NCBI GenBank assembly: GCA_900074725.1
Contig: LT598459.1
Location: 1,002,467 to 1,066,466 of the forward strand
DNA from: Lachancea dasiensis
Lineage: Eukaryota > Ascomycota > Saccharomycetes > Saccharomycetales > Saccharomycetaceae
Reading direction: 5' to 3'
Length of the DNA stretch: 64,000 nt
Part shown: in pieces, positions 28,871 to 38,081 of the stretch
Position numbering within the stretch: the stretch's first letter is position 1
Layout of the letters: every line of letters begins with the position of its first letter
Notes under the pieces: generated by a model
The model's database searches: none
What the model was told of the DNA's origin: nothing
What the model saw: only the letters and a program-made list of their open reading frames with translations
Position numbers and translations under genes: made by a program

Positions 28871-30655
28871 ATGCCTACCATCTCTGTTCCAAAGAAAGGC
28901 TTTCTTGATTTACTCGGAAAACAGTACTCCAATGAAGAGTTTGACGAACTTTGCTTCGAATTTGGGGTAGAATTGGATGAAGACACTACTGAGGAAGCGC
29001 TCAAGCTAAATGTCGAGCCAGAGCTCAAAATTGAAATTGGTGCTAATCGTTACGATTTGTTGTGCACAGAAGGTATCGCACAATCGTTGAATGAGTTTTT
29101 GGGGAGAAAAGAGATTCCACGGTATAAGCTGACGAAGGCCACCACCCAGCTCTACGTCGAGCCTTCGACCGAGCAGATCAGACCTTATGCTGCTGCTGCC
29201 TTTTTAAGAGGTATCACATTCACAGATGCGTCTTATCAGTCATTCATTGATCTACAGGACAAACTTCACTCTAATTTGTGCAGAAACAGAACTCTGGTGG
29301 CTGTTGGTACTCACGATGCCGACACCATCAAGGGTCCTTTCTATTATAAAGGGGTCCCTCCAAAAGACTTCAAGTTCGTGCCTTTGAATCAAAGTAAGGA
29401 ATTCACAGGTGCTGAGCTGATTGAACACTACAAGCAGCCAGACCAGAAAAACAATATTGGCAGATTTGTTCACATTATTGAGGATTCTCCTGTTTTCCCC
29501 GTCGTGTACGATAGCGAAGGAACTGTGTGCTCTTTACCACCTTTAATTAATTCCGAACATTCGAAAATCTCCAAGAGCACCAAGAATGTGTTCATAGAGT
29601 GTACTGCCACGGATAGAACCAAAGTGGAAATTGTTATTAATCAGCTCGTCGCCATGTTCTCCCGCTACTGCTCCGAACCTTTCACTGTCGAACCTCTCGA
29701 AGTAGTATCGGAACATAATAATCAATCGCGTACCACTCCCAACTTCACTCCAAGATCGATGGAAGTCTCCACTAAATACATCAATTCTTGTCTAGGATTG
29801 AACCAATCCCCGCAAGAGATAAGTGCCAATTTAAAAAGAATGTCTTTGCCCTCTGCTCCTTCAGAGAAGGAGGGCTATCTCAAGGTCGAAATTCCAATTA
29901 CCAGGCCTGACATTTTGCATCCATGTGATATTATGGAGGACGCAGCAATTGGATATGGTTACAATAAACTACCTAAGGGGAAAAAATTGTCAAATGCCAA
30001 CTTTGTTGCTGCTCCGTTGCCCATTAATAAAATTTCCGATATTTTCAGAACAGCCTCGGCACAGGCGTCATGGCTCGAAGTCTTGCCCCTTACTTTGTGT
30101 TCTCATGATGAAAATTATAAGTTTTTGAGGGTTGAAGATGACGGCACACAAGCTGTCAAGCTAGCAAACCCAAAGACTGCTGAATATCAAGTTGTGAGAA
30201 CAACTTTGTTACCTGGTATATTGAAGACAGTAAGAGAAAACAGAAAGCATACACTGCCAATTAAGGTTTTCGAAGCTGGTGATGTCGTCTTCAAAAACGA
30301 AAAATTGGAGCGCAAGTCTTACAACGAACGCCACTGGGCTGCTATCTACGTAGGGAAAAATGCAGGCTTTGAAATTATTCAAGGGCTACTCGGAAAAGTC
30401 ATGCAAACTTTTAGAACTCAATGGGTAGCCGACTATGGTAAGGCTTCCCTTTCTAGAGGCTATTGGATCGAACAAGATGACTCCCTACCAACCTTTTTCC
30501 CAGGAAGAGGAGCAAAGATCATGTTTAGACCAAAAGAAGGTGAGGAACCTAAGAAGATCGGTTACTTGGGTGTTTTGCACCCGGAAGTAATGAAAAACTT
30601 TGACTTACCATACGCTGCCTCCTACGTTGAACTGAACTCAGAAGCCTTTCTATAA
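28871..30655 (+). CDS. FRS1: Cytosolic phenylalanyl-tRNA synthetase, beta subunit
   Basis: Beta chain of the alpha2-beta2 cytosolic PheRS, charging tRNA-Phe. The 594-residue product matches YLR060W (595 aa) nearly residue for residue in length. Visible landmarks are the eukaryote-type N-terminal region ([20 protein letters not shown]), the B3/B4 editing region, the B5-like segment with [19 protein letters not shown], and the C-terminal catalytic-like core with YFNxx-free ends ([29 protein letters not shown]). High codon bias fits strong expression. The ATG at 28871 lies directly before the conserved N-terminus. Only 46 bases separate its stop from that of the convergent YFL034W-like gene. Confidence 0.97.
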   Translation: MPTISVPKKGFLDLLGKQYSNEEFDELCFEFGVELDEDTTEEALKLNVEPELKIEIGANRYDLLCTEGIAQSLNEFLGRKEIPRYKLTKATTQLYVEPSTEQIRPYAAAAFLRGITFTDASYQSFIDLQDKLHSNLCRNRTLVAVGTHDADTIKGPFYYKGVPPKDFKFVPLNQSKEFTGAELIEHYKQPDQKNNIGRFVHIIEDSPVFPVVYDSEGTVCSLPPLINSEHSKISKSTKNVFIECTATDRTKVEIVINQLVAMFSRYCSEPFTVEPLEVVSEHNNQSRTTPNFTPRSMEVSTKYINSCLGLNQSPQEISANLKRMSLPSAPSEKEGYLKVEIPITRPDILHPCDIMEDAAIGYGYNKLPKGKKLSNANFVAAPLPINKISDIFRTASAQASWLEVLPLTLCSHDENYKFLRVEDDGTQAVKLANPKTAEYQVVRTTLLPGILKTVRENRKHTLPIKVFEAGDVVFKNEKLERKSYNERHWAAIYVGKNAGFEIIQGLLGKVMQTFRTQWVADYGKASLSRGYWIEQDDSLPTFFPGRGAKIMFRPKEGEEPKKIGYLGVLHPEVMKNFDLPYAASYVELNSEAFL

Positions 30656-30701
30656 TATTAAGTGGAATGATATATATTTGGTTTTTAGAATGCTAGCACA
30701 C

Positions 30702-33560
30702 TTAGAAATCATCAGAAAAAGAGAAGTCGATTGTCTCGTTCTTGGTCTTCTCGTAGCGTACATTGTCATCCGGTAATACAATTTTCCCTGCGTTGAGTAA
30801 AGGAAAGCCTCCTCTGGGCTCTACTGCAGACTCCTCTCCGCTGCGAGTCGACGCTGTATCGATATGAGGAAAAGTATCCGCCTTTTCGAGATCTTGTTCC
30901 CCATTACTTGGTGACATTTTGACGTCACGCTTTAACTTAGCCAGCTCCTTCATGAGTGCGCTCGTATTCACAAGAGCTGGATCCGGTCTTTCGTTGTGTC
31001 CATTTACGTCAGATAAATCTGCGTTAGCCTCGTGGTCATCCTTCTCCTGTGATAATGCAGATTCTTCGTACATTTCTTGCCATTTTGCTTTCTTTGGTTT
31101 CATCCACGTAGGTACCCAGCTATTGCGTTTCTTTCTTGACAATTTCTTGTGTGCCTTTTCAAGGTCATATCCTACTTGTCGCTGACGATGTACTTGTTCA
31201 GGGTCAGCCGCTTCTTCTATATCCACGAAGTCCTCACTTAGAACTGATACACCAATCTTCTTTAGTAACTTGGGCATACTTTTACGATATGCCATGTGCC
31301 CCTCAACTATTTCAGTGCAATTAAAGTTCTCGATGCCCTGCACGCCCCTTACTTCCGAAATACCGATAACGCTCTTGAAGCCACCACTGGTGGCTCTAAA
31401 AAGGTAGCACAGAATCCAATCCTTATCGGAATAGCCACTTACAAATCGGCCACTAACCACAGAACGAACCATTACGAGTTCTTCCCTGTTGTAAACTATA
31501 GGGGAGCCGAAAATGTACACGTTCTCAACCAGTCCAGCTGCCTGACGTTTACAGAGCTCCACCAAACACGCGTATATTACTCGGGCACCAAGAGAAAAAC
31601 CAATCAACGTTATAGGACGTTGACCCAGGTTTTGAGAGATGAGGGTGTCAGCTAAAATTTGACCAGCCGCCCAAGCCCTATCTAAAGACACATTCCAAGG
31701 ATTATCGATGAGATAACCGAGTTTTGAAAGCATCATGGGCATCTGGACCGCTGACATGAATGCAGTTAATATAGTTGCTCCAAGAATCTGCTGAACAGTT
31801 TGGGTGAAAATTTCGCTAGCAAGAATGTTTATAGTTTGGCCAGTCGATTTAAGCATTTCCGGCTCCCAATGAAGAGAGTACAAATCTCCTTCCACGGGGT
31901 CCACAGTTGAAAAAGGCAGCCTCACATCATCATCGTTACCTGTCATCCAACCCGAAACGCTCACTATCAAATTAACCCTTCTATTGTTGTGCAAAGGGCT
32001 GAACTCAAATGTTCGAACACTGCCCATTCTTTTTGACATAGCCTCTGTTCCGATTTTAGCGCCAATAACGGTACTTGTAGCCGCAACAAAGGCAGTACCA
32101 CCTACTCCGGTTAAAAACCCAGTTGCACCAGTTATACCTGCTGTAGAAAGCCCAGCTGCAATACCAGCACCAATTACAGGGGCTAAAAGTCCGCCACTTA
32201 GTCCCAATACTAAAGAGCCGCCAACTGTTGCGAGACCCACGTAATAAAGTTTTCGCTTTTTGTTCTTTTTGCGACGGGATCTCATGTGCTCAGTCTCATT
32301 CCAAACTTGCTCCTCTGTAGACTGCTCCATATCCAATGCATCTATAATACGTCTTTCAAATTCGCAAACTTCTGTGTTAGAGATGTTCAGAACCTCTGAG
32401 AATTTCATGAGAAGAGTGCGGGATCGGGCATCATACCGATTGTCAGCGAGAAGAAGGAGGAAGAGGTCGCAAACAATTGTCCACGCTACGTCAATGTTTA
32501 GTTCGGACTCCTGGTGCAAGTCTTTGGGGTGTAGGGAATTCGTAGGAGGGGGATTCTTTATGTCAGCCTCCTGCAGCTCAGGGCTCATTTCGGATGCTTG
32601 CTTGTCTTCCCAAGGATTGTTAATTACTTGTGCGACCTTCAAGCACTTGCACAGGTCTCTAAGCTCCACACCATGTGCGGCTAAGTTTCCTATCATGGTG
32701 ATCTCTCCCGCAGAAATCTCCAGATGCTCATACAGTCGCGAGAGAATGCTAGTTTTCCAAGTACCCATATTTTTCTGGAGGAGCTGCAGTTTATGTGCTA
32801 GCTTCCGGTTTCCCGTTACATTAGTGGAAAGACAAGTTAGTGCCAACTGCGTGCACAGCTCGTCGGCTAATACTGAGATAGAAGCCACGTAGGCAAGCTT
32901 TTCGTGTTCGCTCAACAAGGTCTTTGTAAAGGACAACTGACTTCCCGGATTTAGTTCAGAATGTGCTTCCTCCTCATCTTCATACTCATCTTCATATTCA
33001 GAAGGTGTCCCCGTTTTGTTCAAGGACCTTACAGACCCGGTTAAAGCCTTGTGACTGAAAAGAAAATCAGTTTTTTGGTTAGTAGCATGGGACCGTTGTG
33101 CCTGTTCTTCATCAGCAACTTTGGTGTAGCCAAAAGTGGAGACTCGCTTTTGAACATTGAGTTGATCTGTGGAAACCTCCCGAGAGTTGGCTAAAAACCC
33201 ACTTCGTACGGATGGCGTATGTGTGTCTTTTTGAGCCGCGAGGGCCAACTCACCGCTTTTGTTGTATATGTCGTAGGACGAAATTGCCGGAACCGTCTGC
33301 CATTGTTGCGATGTATCGGAATCCGAGTCTGACTCGGAGCCATGGTGACCATCCGCGGTCGGCACACAGTTAGCCGACGAAGGTAAGCTATTGTGGTTAT
33401 CGAGAGATTTAGCATGCCGGAGTTGCGTAGTATCTGATAGTGGCCCTGGGATATCCCCTGCCGATGGGGCTGTTCTTTCGATACCCTTACTGTGCTGTTT
33501 ATCACGGACTTTTTTGCTTAGCTTCAACTCCTTAAGACCAGAGACCAGTTCATTGCCCAT
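30702..33560 (-). CDS. YFL034W-like membrane-associated hydrolase, DUF726
   Basis: Orthologue by content and position of YFL034W (1073 aa), a DUF726 alpha/beta-hydrolase-like protein of unknown substrate. The 952-residue product has a disordered, charged N-terminal third. A glycine/alanine-rich hydrophobic stretch of about 65 residues (around 438-505, starting LYYVGLATVGGSLVLGLSGG) could form two or three membrane helices. The hydrolase core carries a nucleophile elbow GFSLG with Ser656 (LIGFSLGARVIYACL). DUF726 proteins usually show this elbow, suggesting lipase or esterase activity, but no reaction is established here. The C-terminus is acidic and disordered. It is divergent from RPL22 over a 1-kb spacer. 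Complete frame, ATG start. Confidence 0.88.
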   Translation of the reverse strand: MGNELVSGLKELKLSKKVRDKQHSKGIERTAPSAGDIPGPLSDTTQLRHAKSLDNHNSLPSSANCVPTADGHHGSESDSDSDTSQQWQTVPAISSYDIYNKSGELALAAQKDTHTPSVRSGFLANSREVSTDQLNVQKRVSTFGYTKVADEEQAQRSHATNQKTDFLFSHKALTGSVRSLNKTGTPSEYEDEYEDEEEAHSELNPGSQLSFTKTLLSEHEKLAYVASISVLADELCTQLALTCLSTNVTGNRKLAHKLQLLQKNMGTWKTSILSRLYEHLEISAGEITMIGNLAAHGVELRDLCKCLKVAQVINNPWEDKQASEMSPELQEADIKNPPPTNSLHPKDLHQESELNIDVAWTIVCDLFLLLLADNRYDARSRTLLMKFSEVLNISNTEVCEFERRIIDALDMEQSTEEQVWNETEHMRSRRKKNKKRKLYYVGLATVGGSLVLGLSGGLLAPVIGAGIAAGLSTAGITGATGFLTGVGGTAFVAATSTVIGAKIGTEAMSKRMGSVRTFEFSPLHNNRRVNLIVSVSGWMTGNDDDVRLPFSTVDPVEGDLYSLHWEPEMLKSTGQTINILASEIFTQTVQQILGATILTAFMSAVQMPMMLSKLGYLIDNPWNVSLDRAWAAGQILADTLISQNLGQRPITLIGFSLGARVIYACLVELCKRQAAGLVENVYIFGSPIVYNREELVMVRSVVSGRFVSGYSDKDWILCYLFRATSGGFKSVIGISEVRGVQGIENFNCTEIVEGHMAYRKSMPKLLKKIGVSVLSEDFVDIEEAADPEQVHRQRQVGYDLEKAHKKLSRKKRNSWVPTWMKPKKAKWQEMYEESALSQEKDDHEANADLSDVNGHNERPDPALVNTSALMKELAKLKRDVKMSPSNGEQDLEKADTFPHIDTASTRSGEESAVEPRGGFPLLNAGKIVLPDDNVRYEKTKNETIDFSFSDDF

Positions 33561-34564
33561 TGTAAAAGTCAGAGATAAGAGGCCTTAATGCTGTGCCATT
33601 TGATGATTGGTTTTTAGTTAGTTGGAAGATAACCAAATGTCAATATACATAATTAGAATGACACCTATAATCACATATAATGAAACTCTCAAGAGTAACA
33701 CAGAGCTGAGGACTTATATGATGGCACACCCGAAAAAAGAACTCTCAAATGTCCCACACTAATAATTGATCGTCAATCAGAAAGTTTGCTGGTCCCATTC
33801 ACTACTATTTGGACGTTCTAACTGTTACATGGAATATGAGCCCAATTTAAGTAATCGACAGGTCAGTACGATCTTGCCCACGTACGAGAAGCCTCACACG
33901 CGACCTATCTGCTCTAAACACGGCGTAACAAAGGTGACGGTATCTCTTGACAGGGTTTTTGTTGTGTAATGGTGATGCACACGCTCTCGAATATCTTCGC
34001 TTCCCATCAATCTTACTAGTTACCTTTGGTGTGCGTGGTGATGCCGCTCTACAGTTCTGACCAAAGAAATGTAATACACTTCTCTCATTTGGATGCAGGT
34101 CGCATTTCACAATATTAGCACCAGAAAACCGGATTTTTCCATCGCGTCGTGAAGGATATAATGAGTTCGAGAAGAATCTCACTCTTCAAAGGGGCCACAA
34201 CACCCCGAAACTCTACATGAATTCTCGCTCCGTACCATCTCGCCTTATACTGTCACAGCTCTGCCATGTCTAATGCTGCCTGGATCCCAAGGGCATGTGA
34301 CACTCTATTAGCATGTGACCAAATGTGAGTTGTGACTGCTTTCTATAAACATCCGGACACCTTTTTAACCATTTTTGATTTCTTGAATTTTCTGTAAAAT
34401 AACACGTGACAATGAACAAGCAGAACCCACGCAACTTTTCAGCATCGAGTGAAACTTTCCACTGTGCCCAGGCGCTACTTTCCATAATATAATGTACATG
34501 TATACTGAGCTTGCACATACTTCGTCAGAACTCTCTTTTGAATTATCAAGTACTACCGACAAAC
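33561..34564. other. Divergent promoter region YFL034W-like/RPL22
   Basis: 1004 bases upstream of both the hydrolase gene and RPL22. A Rap1-like box lies at 34348-34361 on the RPL22 side. Open frames in between start at GTG or lack homology. No RNA gene was recognised. Confidence 0.55.
34348..34361 (+). promoter_or_regulatory. Rap1-like (HOMOL1/RPG) box of RPL22
   Basis: AACATCCGGACACC resembles the HOMOL1/RPG consensus AACATCCGTACATT used by Rap1 at ribosomal-protein promoters, with three mismatches. It lies about 205-217 nt upstream of the RPL22 ATG, a normal distance. Motif evidence only. Confidence 0.45.
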
Positions 34565-35271
34565 ATGGCTCCAGTTGTATGTGAAATGATTGAATACCAT
34601 CTTTTTTGGTGAACTCAGAGTATACTCGACCGAAAAGTGACTTCCTGCGATAGCTTTTACAAGAATGTGGGTGATAAAACGATATAAGGTTTATGGGAGA
34701 CTGTACCGGTTCCGTCTCAAATTCTGATATCTGTTAGATCTATGAGAATCGTGAGACGGTCCCTAGGCTTCTCTATGGACTCGCTATTCTGTTTGTTAAT
34801 TATTTACACGCATTGGTTTCGTTGTCATACGTGCAGCTTCGCGATTGTAATTGTTAATAGCAGTAGGCACTGAATTGGGTTGATCACGCCTTGCCACTTT
34901 TTACTAACAGGTTCATTCCATAGACCTCCAGAAAGCAAAAGATCACCAAGACCTTCACCGTCGACGTTTCCTCTCCAACTGAGAACGGTGTCTTCGACCC
35001 AGCTTCTTACGCCAAGTACTTGATCGACCACATCAAGGTCGACGGCCACTTGGGTAACTTGGGTAACGCCATCTCCGTGGAACAAAACGACTCCGTTGTG
35101 ACTGTTGTTTCTACCACCAAGTTCTCCGGTAAGTACTTGAAGTACTTGACCAAGAAGTACTTGAAGAAGAACCAATTGAGAGACTGGATCAGATTCATCT
35201 CTACCAAGACCAACGAATACAAGTTGGCCTTCTACCAAGTCACTCCAGAGGACGAGGAAGACGAAGAATAA
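34565..35271 (+). CDS. RPL22: 60S ribosomal protein eL22, one intron
   Basis: Large-subunit ribosomal protein eL22. Exon 1 is only 12 nt (34565-34576, Met-Ala-Pro-Val). The intron 34577-34923 (347 nt) has a GTATGT donor, a TACTAAC branch at 34902-34908 and an acceptor CATAG 16 nt after the branch A. Exon 2 (34924-35271) continues [15 protein letters not shown] and ends in an acidic EDEEDEE tail, 119 residues in all (121 in S. cerevisiae). Strong codon bias is evident. S. cerevisiae has two copies, RPL22A (YLR061W) and RPL22B (YFL034C-A). This single gene lies where both neighbourhoods coincide, so it represents the unduplicated state. The intron contains a long hairpin at 34708-34762 that may mediate feedback. 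Confidence 0.97.
34708..34762 (+). promoter_or_regulatory. Hairpin in RPL22 intron, candidate Rpl22-binding element
   Basis: CCGTCTCA (34712-34719) pairs perfectly with TGAGACGG (34752-34759). After a small asymmetric loop, ATTCT (34721-34725) pairs with AGAAT (34745-34749), and ATCT/AGAT closes a 3-nt apical loop. GG/CC extends the base. It lies mid-intron, away from the splice signals. In S. cerevisiae, Rpl22 protein binds a hairpin inside the RPL22B intron and blocks splicing. Equivalence here is inferred from position and structure. Confidence 0.6.
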
Positions 35272-35734
35272 ATGTCCTGATGGTCATTTCACTTTTTAAG
35301 TACTTTATTTCTCCGTTTTTCTTTCGGCCTTTGACTGTAAAGGTTCTAATTTGATGTGTTCACTTCTGCATGTTATCACTGATGTTGCTATGGCCTTGTG
35401 AATATTGTCACAGATAGGTCTCGTTGGGGTTCATAGTATTGGTTTTGGTTGGCCTGGTTTGATTCAGACCGCTTATCCAAAGCCCTGAACTTCCATTCGA
35501 ATTTTCAATTGTATGGTTTAAACGTGTAATTCAATTGTATAGTAAAAGGGTATTATACACGAGGAGATGAGCCTGATCTCGAGCTTTCACAGCTAGTGTG
35601 TAGAGTAAATTTTGAGACAACCGAGAGCGTTTCTTCATATACGTGCTGCGAGAAAACTGCATGCTTTATTAATTTCAAGTTAAAGATGAGATGAGATGTG
35701 ATGAGATTGGCGGAAAATATCACTGACACAAAGC
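35272..35734. other. Intergenic region RPL22 3' end / BMT6 promoter
   Basis: 463 bases with the RPL22 terminator and BMT6 promoter. GATGAGATGTGATGAGAT repeats just upstream of BMT6 (about 35687-35708), a GATGAG-type run like the PAC motif GATGAG of ribosome-biogenesis genes. Confidence 0.5.
35687..35708 (+). promoter_or_regulatory. GATGAG (PAC-like) boxes upstream of BMT6
   Basis: Repeated GATGAG units occur about 27-50 nt before the BMT6 ATG. GATGAG is the core of the PAC element (bound by Dot6/Tod6) found in promoters of yeast ribosome-biogenesis genes. That fits an rRNA methyltransferase gene. Confidence 0.5.
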
Positions 35735-36679
35735 ATGACTAAAGACACGTCGAAGACCCTTCCAGCACACCATGCGTGTAGCTTATCACCTCAGGATATC
35801 GTTGATTTGTTCAAAATTACTTTTGATCAGGAGCTTTACCGAGACGAGCAGCAAATTTTGAGTGATTCGATTCAAAACGTGAAAGCCGAACTATACAATC
35901 GAAACTATGCGGCCGCGTTCGATTCCACTACAAAGAGGACGGCATACTGTTGTAGGTGGTCACCGTCCAGAGCTATTGCTTATGCTTCGCTATTTAGCCA
36001 TTTGGAAGGTGTCAGAGAAGTCATACAGAAGGGCACTGACAGTGAAGTTTTATGTATTGGCGGCGGTGCAGGCGGTGAGCTAGTAAGTATAGTCAGTATG
36101 TTTGCACCCTCTATCGATTTTACGGCCAAATACTCGACTGTGCAAAGGGAAACAACTGCCAAGAACCTTCGGATCAACCTTGTTGATATCGCGGATTGGT
36201 CCCTGGAAATACAAAGGATAACGAAGACCATGGATAAAGCCTGGTTATTTGATCATTCATCAGACGTGCAGATCAAGTTCATAAACCAGAATATTTTAAA
36301 GATGGGTCCCGAAGACTTACGCCTCCCGTCTATGAACTTGATAACGCTACTGTTCACAACAAACGAGCTTTTCCTGGCAGAGAAGGCCGCCAGTATTAGA
36401 TTTTTTCAAAAACTGAGTCAAGAATGCAGCTCCGGTTGTCTTCTTCTGATTGTTGAAAGTGCAGGCAGCTATTCCCACATTACGGTTGGAACCAAAAAAT
36501 TTCCCATTCAGTTTCTGATCGACACTCTACTGCTGGGTAAAAGGGGCCAGGAGTCACAGGGAGCGTGGGATCTCATTCAAGAACATGACTCGTTGTGGTA
36601 TCGTGGAAAAGATGAGATCGACTATCCTTTGAAGGTCGAAAACATGAGGTTTTTTTATAGACTCTATAGAAAGAAGTAA
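35735..36679 (+). CDS. BMT6: 25S rRNA m3U methyltransferase Bmt6
   Basis: SAM-dependent enzyme that methylates U2843 of 25S rRNA (YLR063W, 365 aa). The 314-residue product contains the SAM-binding glycine loop VLCIGGGAGGELVSIV and a family-typical N-terminal part (RWSPSRAIAYASLFSHL). An acidic loop region (SMNLITLLFTTNELFLAEK) lies in the post-SAM strand area. It is about 50 residues shorter than the S. cerevisiae protein, but the frame opens with the ATG directly after PAC-like boxes and no upstream ATG is available, so the start looks right. S. cerevisiae has PER33 (YLR064W) next; it is absent here. Confidence 0.88.
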   Translation: MTKDTSKTLPAHHACSLSPQDIVDLFKITFDQELYRDEQQILSDSIQNVKAELYNRNYAAAFDSTTKRTAYCCRWSPSRAIAYASLFSHLEGVREVIQKGTDSEVLCIGGGAGGELVSIVSMFAPSIDFTAKYSTVQRETTAKNLRINLVDIADWSLEIQRITKTMDKAWLFDHSSDVQIKFINQNILKMGPEDLRLPSMNLITLLFTTNELFLAEKAASIRFFQKLSQECSSGCLLLIVESAGSYSHITVGTKKFPIQFLIDTLLLGKRGQESQGAWDLIQEHDSLWYRGKDEIDYPLKVENMRFFYRLYRKK

Positions 36680-36946
36680 CCAAGTTTTCAGCAGTGTGAG
36701 ACAAATCTTTTGGCAAACGTTAAGAATTGAAATTGACGATTATTCAGCGCTTCTTGACTAGCCGTGTAACCGTTGAATATCATCTTGACCATGAGTATCA
36801 AATCATGTGATCAAATTGTCCACGAGTACATTTGAAGGTTTAATATTCCAGCTCAGATCACTAAATATCGATAAGTCAAATACCTGCATGGTGCGTTGAG
36901 CTTGCGTCAAAGAGCACCGCGAGCACTGACACACTCTGTACAGTTG

Positions 36947-37919
36947 ATGTCGTTCTTTAACACTTTCAAGTATGTGCCTGCTTCTAATAACACGATGTGA
37001 GAAACAAGTATATCGTTTACTAACGTTTTTAAATCTTCGATGCAGAGGTTTTGGTAGAAGTAGCAAGAAAAACAAGAGCCAAAATGTGGGTAGTTCTGCG
37101 ACTCCGGTAAACTCTGTATATTCCAATATCCATGGAAGTAATTCTAAGCTATCTTTAAGACAGATGCAGATGCAATCACCTGTCAGACATGCAGCGAATT
37201 CGCACAATAATAACAATCACAACGGTTTCAACAATAGCCCCAGCAAAGATAGCACTAATAGCCACGCTAATAATCATCCAAGTGTTAACCCAAATGGAGC
37301 TAGCACCGCTGCGCCTGAGACTACAAACACCCAGCAGGCTCTTTTTCTTAGTGAACCGTTCGTCAGAACTGCCCTTGTAAAGGGCTCATTCAAAACAATC
37401 GTACAGCTTCCCAAGTATGTGGATCTGGGGGAGTGGGTAGCTCTGAATATATTCGACTTTTACACTAATCTCAACCAGTTTTACGGCATCATTGCAGAGT
37501 ATGTTACGCCAGATGCGTACCCTACCATGAATGCAGGGCCTCACACAGACTATATGTGGTTGGACGCGAATAGCAGACAAGTGTCCCTACCAGCTGGGCA
37601 GTACATCGATCTTGCCCTAACTTGGATCAATAACAAGGTGTCAGACCAGACGCTGTTTCCGACGCAAAATGGGTATCCTTTCCCATCCAATTTTGTTCAA
37701 GATGTGCAAAGGATAATGATACAAATGTTTAGAATCTTTGCCCACATGTACCATCATCACTTCGACAAAATAATACACTTATCACTGGAAGCTCACTGGA
37801 ACTCGCTTTTTGCTCATTTTATCAGTTTCGCCAAGGAGTACAACCTTGTAGAAAGGAAAGACATGTATCCTTTGGGAAATCTGATTGACAACTTAGAGAA
37901 GCAGGGAAAAATTATATAA
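36947..37919 (+). CDS. MOB2: Mob2, activator of the NDR kinase Cbk1, one intron
   Basis: Mob/phocein-family activator of Cbk1 in the RAM pathway for cell separation and polarised growth (YFL034C-B). Exon 1 is 36947-36969 (MSFFNTF plus two bases). The 76-nt intron 36970-37045 has a GTATGT donor, a TACTAAC branch at 37018-37024 and a TGCAG acceptor. Exon 2 runs to 37919. The joined product of 298 residues reads KGFGRSSKKNK across the junction, as in S. cerevisiae. An Asn/Ser-rich low-complexity stretch precedes the Mob domain, which starts near LSEPFVRTALVKGSFKT and includes AHMYHHHFDKIIHLSLEAHWN. An ATG at 36972 opens the second-exon frame but lies within the intron. The intron position is shared with S. 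cerevisiae. Confidence 0.95.
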
Positions 37920-38081
37920 ACTTTACTCTGGATAAACGGTAAATGCATGGTTATATTTTTTTTTATAATCTGATGTAAAATGAAGTGAAACGGTTAAATG
38001 TTGTGTATTTACAAGGTTAAATCCATATCTTGAATCATATGCAGATTTGTGATTTATCATCTTCTTGTCATAACAAGGTGA

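Noticed and set aside
36972-37045. MOB2 start at the ATG at 36972
   Set aside because: This ATG is inside the intron, 2 nt after the donor site; the spliced start at 36947 restores the conserved N-terminus.
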